Source: CAZJYI01 sp964550025
GTDB lineage: Bacteria; Verrucomicrobiota; Kiritimatiellia; UBA8416; CAYOBW01
Direction: 5' to 3'
DNA length: 64,000 bases
NCBI GenBank assembly: GCA_964550025.1
Contig: CAZJYI010000031.1
Span: forward strand, 1-64,000
Every line of letters begins with the position of its first letter. The stretch's first letter is position 1. A model generated the notes under the pieces. It was not told where the DNA came from. It was given only the letters and a program-made list of their open reading frames with translations, and searched no databases. Positions 27,982 to 36,611 of this stretch are shown here, piece by piece. Made by a program: the position numbers and the translations under genes.

Positions 27982-28905
27982 ATGGATCCCAACAATACGA
28001 TAACGATCCGCACCTATACCCGAGAGGTCGCGGCACAACTGGCCCTCATCGAGCTGGAAGCCGACGGGATCGAAGCTGCCATTAGCGCCGACGATTGCGG
28101 CGGAAGCCGTCCGGAGCTTCAGGTTGCTTCAGGCGTCAGACTGCTGATTGACGCCGCCGACCGGGACGCCGCGGAGGAGGTTCTTGGCCTGTTCGAGCAG
28201 AAACAGCAAAAATCTGACTCCCCCGATTCACCGATGGCTACCCAAAGCGGCAGACGTCCATCCCGTTTCTTGTGGTTTTTTGCCGGTGCACTGCTCGCGT
28301 CGGCGGCATGGGGATGCTGCGTGTACTACGCGAAACACCGAACCAGGGTCTTGAAACTCGACTTGAACAATGACGGCCAATACGACTCCTGGTGGACATA
28401 CGAAGAGGGAGGTCCGCTACGCGGCAAGCAGGACAGGAACTTCGACGGAAGACCGGACCTCTTCTTCCGCTACGAAAACGGACTTCTGGTAAAAACTGAA
28501 TTGGATCAGAACTTTGACGGCAAGCTGGACCTGTGGCAACGCTGGACCGGCAACGTCGTCGCGTCTTCAGAACGCGACACCAATTACGACGGCCGGATTG
28601 ACGCGCGCTTTGTCTACCGGCACGGTGTTGAGTCATCCTCCGAGCATGATCTGGATCACAACGGAGAGTTCGACGCCTCTGTCACCTACCGTGCAGGCAA
28701 CGTCGAGACGGTCGAGGTGCGGCCAAACGGATCACCAGTCGTGACCAGGCGGGAGGAGTATAGTAACTGCGTGTTGCAGACAGAATGGGTCGACACCGAC
28801 ACGAACGGAGTGTTCGACCTGAAACGCACCTTCGACCCGATGGGCAGTGAGGTCGACGAGACACGACTGGACGAGAACACGCGTGGAGACACCGACATCA
28901 AGTAG
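27982..28905 (+). CDS. Membrane protein with 24-residue Asp-loop repeats
   Basis: A 307-residue protein preceded by AAAGGA. Residues 6-73 resemble the DUF2007-type domain (I-R-x-Y-x-x-x-x-x-A-x-L-A-x-x-x-L-E-A-x-G-I). One membrane helix follows at about 94-117. The remainder is a strict 24-residue repeat: nine-residue loops of the form D-x-N-x-D-G-x-x-D start at residues 127, 151, 175, 199, 223 and 271, with a degenerate copy at 247 (RPNGSP). Such loops resemble calcium-binding EF-hand or dockerin loops. The topology suggests a cytoplasmic N-domain and an extracytoplasmic calcium-binding repeat stalk. It stands alone between repeat-rich intergenic regions. Function unknown; the calcium role is inferred. 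Confidence 0.82.
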   Translation: MDPNNTITIRTYTREVAAQLALIELEADGIEAAISADDCGGSRPELQVASGVRLLIDAADRDAAEEVLGLFEQKQQKSDSPDSPMATQSGRRPSRFLWFFAGALLASAAWGCCVYYAKHRTRVLKLDLNNDGQYDSWWTYEEGGPLRGKQDRNFDGRPDLFFRYENGLLVKTELDQNFDGKLDLWQRWTGNVVASSERDTNYDGRIDARFVYRHGVESSSEHDLDHNGEFDASVTYRAGNVETVEVRPNGSPVVTRREEYSNCVLQTEWVDTDTNGVFDLKRTFDPMGSEVDETRLDENTRGDTDIK

Positions 28906-28956
28906 GTGCCACCGATTCCACAGGAAGTCACCAGGACTTCCGTCCCCCGGAAAGAT

Positions 28957-29067
28957 CGGAACGCTTGGCGCGTTCCGCTACGGCAATGCAAGTGACAGTA
29001 GCGGAAGACGCCAAGTCTTCCGACCCGGCACGGCGGAGAATCCGGAACGCTTGACGCGTTCCGCTAC
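28957..29067. repeat. Three 25-bp GTAGCGGAA hairpin units with compensatory changes
   Basis: Units at 28957-28981 (minus), 28998-29022 (plus) and 29043-29067 (minus) each read GTAGCGGAA, three variable bases, a 5-base GCCAA or GTCAA loop, then a complementary arm ending in TTCCG. Units one and three have stem arms GGAACGC/GCGTTCC, whereas unit two has GGAAGAC/GTCTTCC, so both arms changed together. It sits between the 3' ends of two convergent genes. Confidence 0.9.
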
Positions 29068-29100
29068 TGGCGAGGCACGTCCGTATCACCTGCCTCTTCT

Positions 29101-32100
29101 TCATTCGCCCGCCTTGGAGCCGCCCGGCGCCAGCGCCTCCTTGACGGCCGCGACGGCTTTGGATGCGGACTCGGCTATGGCGACGGCGTCCTTGCCTTCC
29201 CCTCCCCTTTCCGTCCATGCTTGCGCCAGGCGCAGGGCCGCCGGGGAGGGCATCCATTGCAGCTCGTTCAGGGATTCCTGGATAATGGCGCGGTTGCCGC
29301 TCAGTTCCATTGCCTTCTGCAGCACCGGCAGCCGTTCTTCCTCCGGAACCGCACCAACGATCACGCGTCTGAGACAGGCTCGCGCGATCTCGGCTTTCAG
29401 ACGCTTGTCGTCGGTATTGCCCGCCGCGGAGAGGAGCATCGCGGTGACACCGGGTTCCCGCGACGTGCCCAGGATCTCGGCAGCCGCGTTGCGCGCATCG
29501 CGGTTCTTGTCGGCAAGAACGGGAACGATGAGGCGCAGGGCATCGGTCCCGCCGAGCTCGCCAAGAACGCGTACCAGCGAAACGCGAAGCGCGTCGGTGG
29601 CCCCGGGCAGCATTCCAACGATCAGCGAGAGCCCCATGCCTTCCTCGGCCGTTCTGCGGCAGATGGCCGCGACGCACTTCTCCATCGCGACGCGCACCTC
29701 ACCTTTGAAGCCCTTGCGCAGGAGCACGGCGAGAATGGCTAACTCGTCCGTACCGCCCAGCGCGCCCAAGGCCTCGAACGCGGCAAGCTGAAGGGCCTCG
29801 TCCTTGTGCAACAGAAGCCCCGTGGCCTCGTTGAGCACCTTCCGGTCGCCCCGCGCGGCCAACACTCTCAGGATACCGGCCTCTTGCGGACCTGCCGCCC
29901 TCCTCAGCGCGCGCCGCCACTTCCACCCCATGCAGAAGCCTTCCAGTCCGGCGCCCAGGGCAACGGCTTCGCTTCGAACCGGCTCGCCGGGGCTTGCCAG
30001 CGCGTTGACAATGTCGTCGAAAGCGCCGCTGCCGCGCATCCCCACCAGCTTCCGCAGCGCCACGGCGTGCTGCAGGTGGTCAGCCGGATCCCGCTCGATC
30101 AGCTTGCGGCAGAGTGTCACGCGCGCCCTCTTGCCTTCGACGGCCGCCAGTTCCTCTTCCACGCGTTCGTCGACCAGGTCCATCAGGCTGACGGATTCGA
30201 CCTCGCGCTCGTCCGACTCGATAGCGCGGATCGTCTCCTCCAGAATGGCGCGCTTTTCGCCTTCGCGCCGCGCCCACCTGGCGGCTTTCAGCCTGGGGAG
30301 CTCCGATTGCGCCAGGCGGCCGTAGGTCTGCAGCGTCAGAAAGTGGTGCGGTTCGCGCCAGTACCCGCCCCACCCTCCTGCAATCAACGAATCCGCGCAC
30401 AGCTTGACCCCGTCAGTAATGCCGTGGCGCGCCATCAGGTCCATTCCGTGGCAGGGCGCCCGTTCGGAAAACATCACGAAATCCGGCGCCCGGGTGGCGG
30501 TGACGTCGTAGATTTCCTGCGCCATCGACTTGACGTCCTCGCGGCTGAAGAACCTGAGGGCGTACGCTCCGCATCCCCGAATCCGGCCGGAGGGCGATTT
30601 CGCCAGCCGGGCGATCGCGGGATGGAGGATTTCGCGGTCCACGCCATCGAGTGGGTTCTCCCCCTCCGGAGTCGAGGCCAGCATCCCCGTGAAGTAGAGC
30701 GGCGCCGTACCCGCGTTGTCCGACCCGAGACTGAAGGACAGCCCCTGCAGGGTCGCCTGCAACAGCCCCTCTTCCTCTGCTTCCAGCACGGCACGGTACA
30801 TGTCCGGGATCGCTCCGCGGGCCGCTTTCCCCACCCGCATGACCGCATAGCTCGCCGCCACACGGACGGTGGAGTCCTTGTCCGAGAGCGCCTTGACCAG
30901 GGCCGGCACGGCGGGGGCCGCGCGTTCCCGCTGATATCCGAGCGCCGTACAGGCGCCTGCACGCAGGTATGCGCTTTCGCTTCCCGCCACCTCCAGCAGC
31001 GGCGCGACAAAGTCGCCCTCTTTGCCGCCCAGTGCCTCGGCGATCCACTCACGCGCGCCCGGCGACCAGCAATCCAGTGCGGCCATCAGTTCCTCGCCGC
31101 TCATGGTGTCGTAGTCCGCCCAGTGCCAGCGACCGGCATCGACGGCCTCCCCGACCTGCGCCTCGTCCAGCCAGAGGCTTTCGTCGTGGTTCTTTCCCGT
31201 GATGTACAGCTTCCGCAGCGGCACGGCGTTGGCCAGTACGTGCGCGGCCGCCAGGTTCATGGTCGCGCCGCCATAGTATCCTCCGAGCTGCTGGAAGTTG
31301 ATGCTCCCATCCCCTTTGCGTGTCATGGCGTTGTACCATCGCATCTCCCTGTGGAATGCCGCGGCGGCACGCGGTCCCCCGCAGTTGGCGCCGAGCATGC
31401 CCCAGAAGACGTTAAAGGAATTCCCGGCGTGCCCGTACTCGCGTTCATCGTAGGAAGACGTGACCAGCTTCGCGTAGTAGTTGGAGACGTCGCGCTCGCC
31501 CAGGACGGTGAAGATGATACCGGCGATGGCGTTCTTGCCGTTGGACGAGAAGCCGTTGCGCCCGTTGTTGTAGTGGTCCAGGCTGGGACGGTGGTATCCG
31601 TAGCCGATCGTGCCCCTGCCGACAAACTCACGGAAGAAGCGGCACGCCCGATCGATGGCCGCGTCAATCTCCGGGTGTTCGACGCCGCACTTCTTTGCCA
31701 GGATCATGGAAAGCAGGCAGGGCAGTCCCGCGAGGTTGAGCGCGCCGTACCCGCCCAGGCTGCCGTGCAGCTTTCCGTTGTTCTTGCTCGTCCACGCAAA
31801 CCCATGCCCCCACAGTCCGCCGCCGCTCTGGCCCATCGCAATCTTGACCGCGTGTTCGCGAATGGCCGGCAGCACGTACTCGTCACCCGTTGCAAGGTAG
31901 TACTCCGTCATGATCAGGTTGTGGATGCCGTACCCCCAGCAGACCAACCCGCCCGATTCGAGACTGATCCTAAAATCCGGTTTGGCCCACTTGGCCTCAT
32001 GCAGGTACTCCCGTACCAGCTGCACGTGCTCCGGCTCTCCGACGGCCATCAATGCCAGTGCGCATTCGCCCAATCTACCGAAGTCCTTCTTCGCGGCCGC

Positions 32101-32631
32101 CGCCACCACGTGCCGCAACGCTTCATCGCGAATCCTCTCGGATTTGGGGCAGTCGTACGGGGCCGTATCGCTGTAGGCGCCCATGACGCGCAGCGTGATC
32201 TCCACTTCCTCGGCCTTACCCTGCCGCGGCACAGCGTCTTTGATCGGGCGCCAACGGGTGAGCCGGAGTATCCCCTTGTTCTCCTCCTTCTCCGCTTCGT
32301 CGATCGCGGCGCCAAAACACTTGCGGGCATCTTCATCGAAGGGTTTCCCGCCAACACCGAGAATGACGTCACCTTCCTGCAGAATGCCCTCGACCGGCGA
32401 ACCGGCGTCCACCTCGGTGATCAGGATCTGTCTAGCCTCGTGGGTCATGAGCTTCTTTACGTACATCCACCCCCGCGCTCCCGTCGGACCGAGGTGAAAG
32501 GTGCTCATGCGCTCGAAATCGATCTCTTTGGTCAGATCGTGGTTCGGCCCGGACGGCTCCTTGGGCTTTGCGGCACAAGCGGTCGCGGCGGAGAGAAGGA
32601 AAAGGGCCAGTGTAGTGCGTTTCATGTGCAT
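29101..32631 (-). CDS. Exported PDZ and HEAT-repeat protein (DUF6288-like)
   Basis: The frame is open far upstream, but the start is placed at 32631 (or 32625). There a GGGGA lies just upstream and a signal peptide with an Ala/Cys-rich cleavage region (ATACAAK) appears. The mature protein of about 1150 residues begins with a PDZ-like domain (about 45-140, with I-L-Q-E-G-D-V-I-L-G-V-G-G). An alpha-helical toroid-like region (about 170-470) follows, rich in GYG, GHG and YNA motifs and recalling terpene-cyclase or DUF6288 folds. HEAT/PBS-lyase-type repeats then continue to the C-terminus (for example A-L-S-D-K-D-S-T-V-R-V-A-A-S-Y-A). Proteins of this layout are common in planctomycetes and their relatives but have no assigned role. 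It is a single-gene unit. Confidence 0.8.
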   Translation of the reverse strand: MHMKRTTLALFLLSAATACAAKPKEPSGPNHDLTKEIDFERMSTFHLGPTGARGWMYVKKLMTHEARQILITEVDAGSPVEGILQEGDVILGVGGKPFDEDARKCFGAAIDEAEKEENKGILRLTRWRPIKDAVPRQGKAEEVEITLRVMGAYSDTAPYDCPKSERIRDEALRHVVAAAAKKDFGRLGECALALMAVGEPEHVQLVREYLHEAKWAKPDFRISLESGGLVCWGYGIHNLIMTEYYLATGDEYVLPAIREHAVKIAMGQSGGGLWGHGFAWTSKNNGKLHGSLGGYGALNLAGLPCLLSMILAKKCGVEHPEIDAAIDRACRFFREFVGRGTIGYGYHRPSLDHYNNGRNGFSSNGKNAIAGIIFTVLGERDVSNYYAKLVTSSYDEREYGHAGNSFNVFWGMLGANCGGPRAAAAFHREMRWYNAMTRKGDGSINFQQLGGYYGGATMNLAAAHVLANAVPLRKLYITGKNHDESLWLDEAQVGEAVDAGRWHWADYDTMSGEELMAALDCWSPGAREWIAEALGGKEGDFVAPLLEVAGSESAYLRAGACTALGYQRERAAPAVPALVKALSDKDSTVRVAASYAVMRVGKAARGAIPDMYRAVLEAEEEGLLQATLQGLSFSLGSDNAGTAPLYFTGMLASTPEGENPLDGVDREILHPAIARLAKSPSGRIRGCGAYALRFFSREDVKSMAQEIYDVTATRAPDFVMFSERAPCHGMDLMARHGITDGVKLCADSLIAGGWGGYWREPHHFLTLQTYGRLAQSELPRLKAARWARREGEKRAILEETIRAIESDEREVESVSLMDLVDERVEEELAAVEGKRARVTLCRKLIERDPADHLQHAVALRKLVGMRGSGAFDDIVNALASPGEPVRSEAVALGAGLEGFCMGWKWRRALRRAAGPQEAGILRVLAARGDRKVLNEATGLLLHKDEALQLAAFEALGALGGTDELAILAVLLRKGFKGEVRVAMEKCVAAICRRTAEEGMGLSLIVGMLPGATDALRVSLVRVLGELGGTDALRLIVPVLADKNRDARNAAAEILGTSREPGVTAMLLSAAGNTDDKRLKAEIARACLRRVIVGAVPEEERLPVLQKAMELSGNRAIIQESLNELQWMPSPAALRLAQAWTERGGEGKDAVAIAESASKAVAAVKEALAPGGSKAGE

Positions 32632-32785
32632 CGGTCCCCTTGTGTGATTGGCATGCGGTTCGGGCGTTATCGAGCCGCATATTACCGCACCGGAGCGCGA
32701 TAGCAAGCCCGCGTCCGAAAAGGGTTTCGGACACGGTCTCTCTACGCGGGAGCTCCCTGTTCCCACCCCATCCCCCTTTTTGGAC

Positions 32786-32814
32786 TGGACACCGACGAGG
32801 GGTTCAGATACTAT
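32786..32814 (+). promoter_or_regulatory. Sigma-70-type promoter of the export operon
   Basis: TGGACA (32786-32791) and TACTAT (32809-32814) are separated by 17 bases. The predicted transcription start (near 32821) lies only about four bases before the ATG at 32825. Translation is therefore either near-leaderless or begins at the GTG at 32861, which has a GGGGGAAGG sequence upstream. Confidence 0.6.
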
Positions 32815-32824
32815 ATGCCACGAA

Positions 32825-33259
32825 ATGAGGGGTATTATACATAGACGGGGGAAGGCGCCCGTGCCGGTCTTCCTGGCGATGCTCCTGGCAACACACGTGG
32901 ATTTGTGCATCTGCGCTCCCACCTGCTGTGTGCAAGGCGCTGCGCCGGTGACGCTGGCGACCGACGCGCCTGAATCCGGTCGCGAATGCTGCAGCGAAAC
33001 GCCCGCGCGGCCCTGCTGCGAAAAGTCCGCTTCCGAGGAGGACGATTCGTGCTGCGATTGCTGTATGGACTCCCCCCTGTCCCGGCCTCCGAACGACGGC
33101 GGAGTCGGGTCGGAGATCCCCTCGCCGTGCCATGACGGCGCGGTTGACAACCTTGTCCCACTTGCGCGTGCCGTGACGGCTGTCCCGCCCCCGCCGGCGC
33201 GCTCACCGGCCCGATACGGGCCGCCACTCTACCTCCAGTTCGAAGTCCTGCGCACTTGA
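32825..33259 (+). CDS. Cysteine-rich exported protein heading the export operon
   Basis: A 144-residue protein. The ATG at 32825 gives a basic N-region and a hydrophobic core (about 12-27), consistent with a signal peptide. The alternative GTG at 32861 has the better ribosome-binding site but no basic N-region. Thirteen cysteines follow, including five CC pairs (34-35, 55-56, 64-65, 76-77 and 79-80), in an acidic background; this composition is seen in metal-binding or disulfide-rich secreted proteins. It shares a promoter and strand with the downstream membrane-fusion, ABC and TolC genes, so a link to metal or thiol-compound export is plausible. No family is recognised. Confidence 0.65.
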   Translation: MRGIIHRRGKAPVPVFLAMLLATHVDLCICAPTCCVQGAAPVTLATDAPESGRECCSETPARPCCEKSASEEDDSCCDCCMDSPLSRPPNDGGVGSEIPSPCHDGAVDNLVPLARAVTAVPPPPARSPARYGPPLYLQFEVLRT

Positions 33260-33284
33260 TACCGCACTTGCTGCGGACGGTATC
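33258..33284 (+). promoter_or_regulatory. Intergenic hairpin between cysteine-rich gene and membrane-fusion gene
   Basis: GATACCGCA pairs with TGCGG and GGTATC around a 5-base loop with a 2-base bulge. It begins within the stop codon of the upstream gene. There is no U-tract, so it is more likely an mRNA-stabilising or partial attenuation structure than a terminator. Confidence 0.45.
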
Positions 33285-33343
33285 GTGACCCAACGTGCAA
33301 CCGGTGGCGTCGGTACGCCGCCGAGAATTGAGGACTTCGAAAC

Positions 33344-34762
33344 ATGGACAATAGCGAAACTCCATCGCCGGTACCGGACCACCTGACCGGTATCCGGCGC
33401 AGGCATCCGCCGGGACGCTGGAAAGGGGTCCTGCTCAGCGTTCTTCTCCTGGCGGGTATGCTGGCCGTGTTGTGGGTCGTTTTCCGCGACCAGCTTGCGC
33501 CCGCTATTGAGGTAGACGTCGGGACCGTCATCATTCTGGAGCAGGATGACACGGACGAACCGGCGGCGGCTTCCCGCGAAGGGGAACTGCTCTTTCAGGC
33601 GTCAGGGTGGCTCGAACCCGACCCGTGGCCGGTAAAGATCGCCGTACTGACGGACGGCTTCATTCAGGATGTATATGTAAAGGAAGGCGAGCCGGTCACC
33701 AACGGCCAGATTGTTGCCCGGCTCGACCCGGAAGACGCGCGTCTGGCGGTCGAGTCCGCCGAGTGGAACGCGCGTGCCGCGCGGCAGGCGCTGGCAGCGC
33801 AATCCAATGCGCTGGCCGCCGCCGAAACGCAGCTTGAAATGGTCCGTGCGGCCGAACGGGCGGCGACCGCCCGGGCGGAGGAAGCACGCGATACGTGGGA
33901 GCGCATCGCAGCCCTGGCTGAACGCGACACCACCGCCACGGAGAGACTCGCGGCGAAGCGCGCGATGATCGAGACGCAGACAGAACAGGAAAGCGCCGGC
34001 GCCGCCCTGCGCCGGCAATCGCAGCTCATTGCCGGAACAGCGGCTGACGTCGAGCACGCCTCGGCTCAGTTGGCCGCCGCCGGGACGCGGCTGAAAGTGG
34101 CGCGGCTGGCACTGGACCGCACCGTGGTCCGCAGCAACCGTGACGGCGTCGTCTTGCGAAGGTACGTCGAACCGGGTCAGAAACGGCGTGCCGCCATGGA
34201 CGACCCGAACAGCGCGGCCGTCATGTCGGTCTACGACCCCGCGCACCTGCAGGTGCGCGTTGACGTTCCCCTGGCGGAAGCGGGGCGAATGTCCGTTGAT
34301 CAACCGGCGCGTGTCTCGACCGCGATGCTGCCGGGGCGTGTCTTCACGGGTCGCGTCAGTCGCATCGTGGGGCAAGCGGACATCCAGCGCAACACGCTGC
34401 AGGCGAAGGTTGCCGTGACCGACCCGGACCCCCGCATGCGACCGGACGTACTCTGCCGGGTGGAGTTCTGGAGCCGGTCCGACAGCACGGCTGCGGACGG
34501 CGCGGGCGGTGCTGCCGGGCGCCACGCGCTCTGGGTCCCGGAGGCTGCCCTGCAAAATGCGGATGCTGCCGAACAGACGGTCTGGGTGCTTGATCCGCTG
34601 TCCGGGCGAGCCCACCGGCGAGACATAAGCGTGGCACCGACACGAGCCAATGGCTACCGCCTCGTGCGGGAGGGACTGCGCGCAAACGAAACCGTCGTGG
34701 TCGGGGACATCGCCGGTCTCGAAGAAGGGCGACGAGCTAAACGGAGAAAGCAAAGTGAGTGA
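33344..34762 (+). CDS. Periplasmic membrane-fusion protein (HlyD/MacA type)
   Basis: A 472-residue protein with a basic N-tail and one membrane helix (about 27-47). A lipoyl-like half-motif (G-F-I-Q-D-V-Y-V-K-E-G-E-P-V) is followed by a long Ala/Glu/Arg coiled-coil hairpin (about 125-240). The second lipoyl half (R-D-G-V-V-L-R-R-Y-V-E-P-G), a beta-barrel domain and a C-terminal membrane-proximal domain complete it. This order is diagnostic of the adaptor in tripartite efflux systems. It sits directly before the ABC genes and should bridge the inner-membrane ABC transporter and the TolC-like protein. The last eight bases overlap the next gene. Confidence 0.9.
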   Translation: MDNSETPSPVPDHLTGIRRRHPPGRWKGVLLSVLLLAGMLAVLWVVFRDQLAPAIEVDVGTVIILEQDDTDEPAAASREGELLFQASGWLEPDPWPVKIAVLTDGFIQDVYVKEGEPVTNGQIVARLDPEDARLAVESAEWNARAARQALAAQSNALAAAETQLEMVRAAERAATARAEEARDTWERIAALAERDTTATERLAAKRAMIETQTEQESAGAALRRQSQLIAGTAADVEHASAQLAAAGTRLKVARLALDRTVVRSNRDGVVLRRYVEPGQKRRAAMDDPNSAAVMSVYDPAHLQVRVDVPLAEAGRMSVDQPARVSTAMLPGRVFTGRVSRIVGQADIQRNTLQAKVAVTDPDPRMRPDVLCRVEFWSRSDSTAADGAGGAAGRHALWVPEAALQNADAAEQTVWVLDPLSGRAHRRDISVAPTRANGYRLVREGLRANETVVVGDIAGLEEGRRAKRRKQSE

Positions 34763-35459
34763 TCACGCAGACAATCTGATTCGTTGTCACCGATTGACGA
34801 AACACTACCGTAAGGGCCAGCGCACGGTCACCCCTCTCAAGGGGCTGGACCTGCACGTGCCGCGCGGCGAATACCTTGCACTCATGGGGCCGTCGGGCTC
34901 GGGAAAGACGACACTGTTGAACCTCGTCGCCGGCATCGACTCACCGAGCGAAGGAACGTTGGAAGTATGCGGCGTTGACATCACGCAACTCTCGCGCGGC
35001 CGGCTGGCCCGGTGGCGTGCACACCACGTGGGCTACATCTTCCAGCTCTACCACCTCGTGCCGGTGCTAACCGCGTTCGAAAACGTGGAACTGCCCCTGT
35101 TGCTCGACGACATCTCCAGGCGGGAGCGCCGCGAGCGTGTCGAGAGCACGCTGGCGCTGGTGGGTCTGCAAGATCGCATGCACCACTTCCCGCGGGAGCT
35201 GTCCGGGGGACAGGAACAGCGCGTGGCAATTGCGCGGGCACTGGTCGGATCGCCCGAGCTGCTCGTGGCAGACGAACCCACGGGGGACCTCGACCGCGAG
35301 GCGGCCGATGCCGTACTGGGTTTGCTGCAACGGCTGTCGAGCGATCACGGCAAGACCATCGTCATGGTCACCCACGACCCGCGCGCGGCAGGCGCAGCCG
35401 ACCGCGTGCTGCACCTGGAAAAGGGACGTTTGCTCGAACAGGAGACGGCAACGCCATGA
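34755..35459 (+). CDS. ABC transporter ATPase (MacB/LolD class)
   Basis: A 234-residue ATPase from the GTG at 34755, preferred because GGAG lies at proper spacing and the length then matches the family. Walker A is GPSGSGKTT (45-53), the Q-loop is near 97, the signature LSGGQ is at 149-153, and Walker B plus D-loop is DEPTGDLD (173-180), with an H-loop VTHD. These features place it with MacB/LolD-type ATPases, which drive mechanotransmission rather than classic membrane transport. It overlaps the permease gene by ATGA. Confidence 0.93.
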   Translation: MSDHADNLIRCHRLTKHYRKGQRTVTPLKGLDLHVPRGEYLALMGPSGSGKTTLLNLVAGIDSPSEGTLEVCGVDITQLSRGRLARWRAHHVGYIFQLYHLVPVLTAFENVELPLLLDDISRRERRERVESTLALVGLQDRMHHFPRELSGGQEQRVAIARALVGSPELLVADEPTGDLDREAADAVLGLLQRLSSDHGKTIVMVTHDPRAAGAADRVLHLEKGRLLEQETATP

Positions 35460-36607
35460 TTGCGCAGGCATTCAGGTTGACGGCCCTTGCCTCCAAGCAA
35501 CTGGTACGTCATCGGACTCGCACGCTGCTGACACTGTGCGGCGTCGCTTCCGGCATGTTCCTCTACACGACTGTGCAGACAATGCAGCATTCGTTGGATC
35601 AGGCCACGCGCATGCGCGCCGCAGACACGACCCTGGTTGTCTATCGCGAAAACAGGTTCTGCCCGGAAACGAGCCGTCTGCCGGAGTTCTACCAGGACGA
35701 GATCCGGCGTATCCCGGGCGTACGGGAGGTGATCCCGATCAAGATCACGGTCAACAACTGTGGCGCCAGCCTGGACGTGATCACGTTCAGGGGCGTGCCG
35801 GAAGACCAACTCGCCCGCTATGCCCCGGAAATCGAGATTATTGACGGTTCCTACGAGCAGTGGCGCGCCAGAGATGACGGGGCGCTGGTCGGGAAGCTCC
35901 TTGCGGCCAAGCGCGGGTTGAAGCCAGGCGACGCGTTTGAGGCCGTCGGTGTTCGCGTGATCGTGTGCGGCATCATCGACTCGCCGCTGCCTCAGGACAA
36001 CAGCGTGGCCTATGTCCACCTGCCGTTCCTGCAGCAGGCCTCGCGCCACGGGCTGGGCGTGGTCACGCAATTCAACGTACGCGTTGAGACGAGTGAGGAT
36101 CTCGACCGAGTATCCGAGGCCATTGACGCACGTTTTCGCAGCGAAACCGACCCGACCGTGACGCAACCCGAAAAGGCCTTCCTGGCCCAGACAGCACGCG
36201 AGCTGATCGACCTGATCGGATTCACGCGCTGGATCGGACTGGGCGCCGTGCTGGCCGTGGTGGGGCTGATCGGGAACGCGGTGCTGCTGGTCGTGCGCGG
36301 GCGCGTTCGGGAAAACGCGGTGCTGCAGACCGTGGGTTTCCCCGGAATAGCGGTCGGCTTTCTGGTGGTGTGCGAGGGCGCCCTGCTGGGACTTCTCGGC
36401 AGTGCGACCGGTGTGGGACTGGCGACGGCCTTCCTGTCGTGGCGAAGCTTCACGTTTGGCAACGAGGGGCAGACTATTGCACTGGTCCCGAACGCCGCCG
36501 TCGTCACGACGGGCATTGGACTGGCACTTCTGCTGGGTATGCTCGCGGCCATCTGGCCCGCTTGGGTCGCCATGCGCAAGCCCATCGTGGAAAGTCTGAG
36601 GAGTTGA
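35456..36607 (+). CDS. FtsX-like ABC permease, first subunit
   Basis: A 383-residue permease starting at the ATGA overlap with the ATPase gene. It has the MacB/FtsX layout: one N-terminal helix (about 20-40), a large periplasmic domain (about 45-260), and three C-terminal helices (about 262-285, 300-340 and 345-370). A conserved-looking amphipathic end (AMRKPIVESLR) follows. It pairs with the next gene to form the transmembrane unit of the export system. Confidence 0.9.
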   Translation: MIAQAFRLTALASKQLVRHRTRTLLTLCGVASGMFLYTTVQTMQHSLDQATRMRAADTTLVVYRENRFCPETSRLPEFYQDEIRRIPGVREVIPIKITVNNCGASLDVITFRGVPEDQLARYAPEIEIIDGSYEQWRARDDGALVGKLLAAKRGLKPGDAFEAVGVRVIVCGIIDSPLPQDNSVAYVHLPFLQQASRHGLGVVTQFNVRVETSEDLDRVSEAIDARFRSETDPTVTQPEKAFLAQTARELIDLIGFTRWIGLGAVLAVVGLIGNAVLLVVRGRVRENAVLQTVGFPGIAVGFLVVCEGALLGLLGSATGVGLATAFLSWRSFTFGNEGQTIALVPNAAVVTTGIGLALLLGMLAAIWPAWVAMRKPIVESLRS

Positions 36608-36611
36608 TCGC

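Noticed and set aside
29806..32703. A 965-codon plus-strand open frame opposite the PDZ/HEAT gene
   Set aside because: It is antisense to a gene with clear signal peptide, PDZ and HEAT features. It is Arg/Gln/His-rich without motifs.
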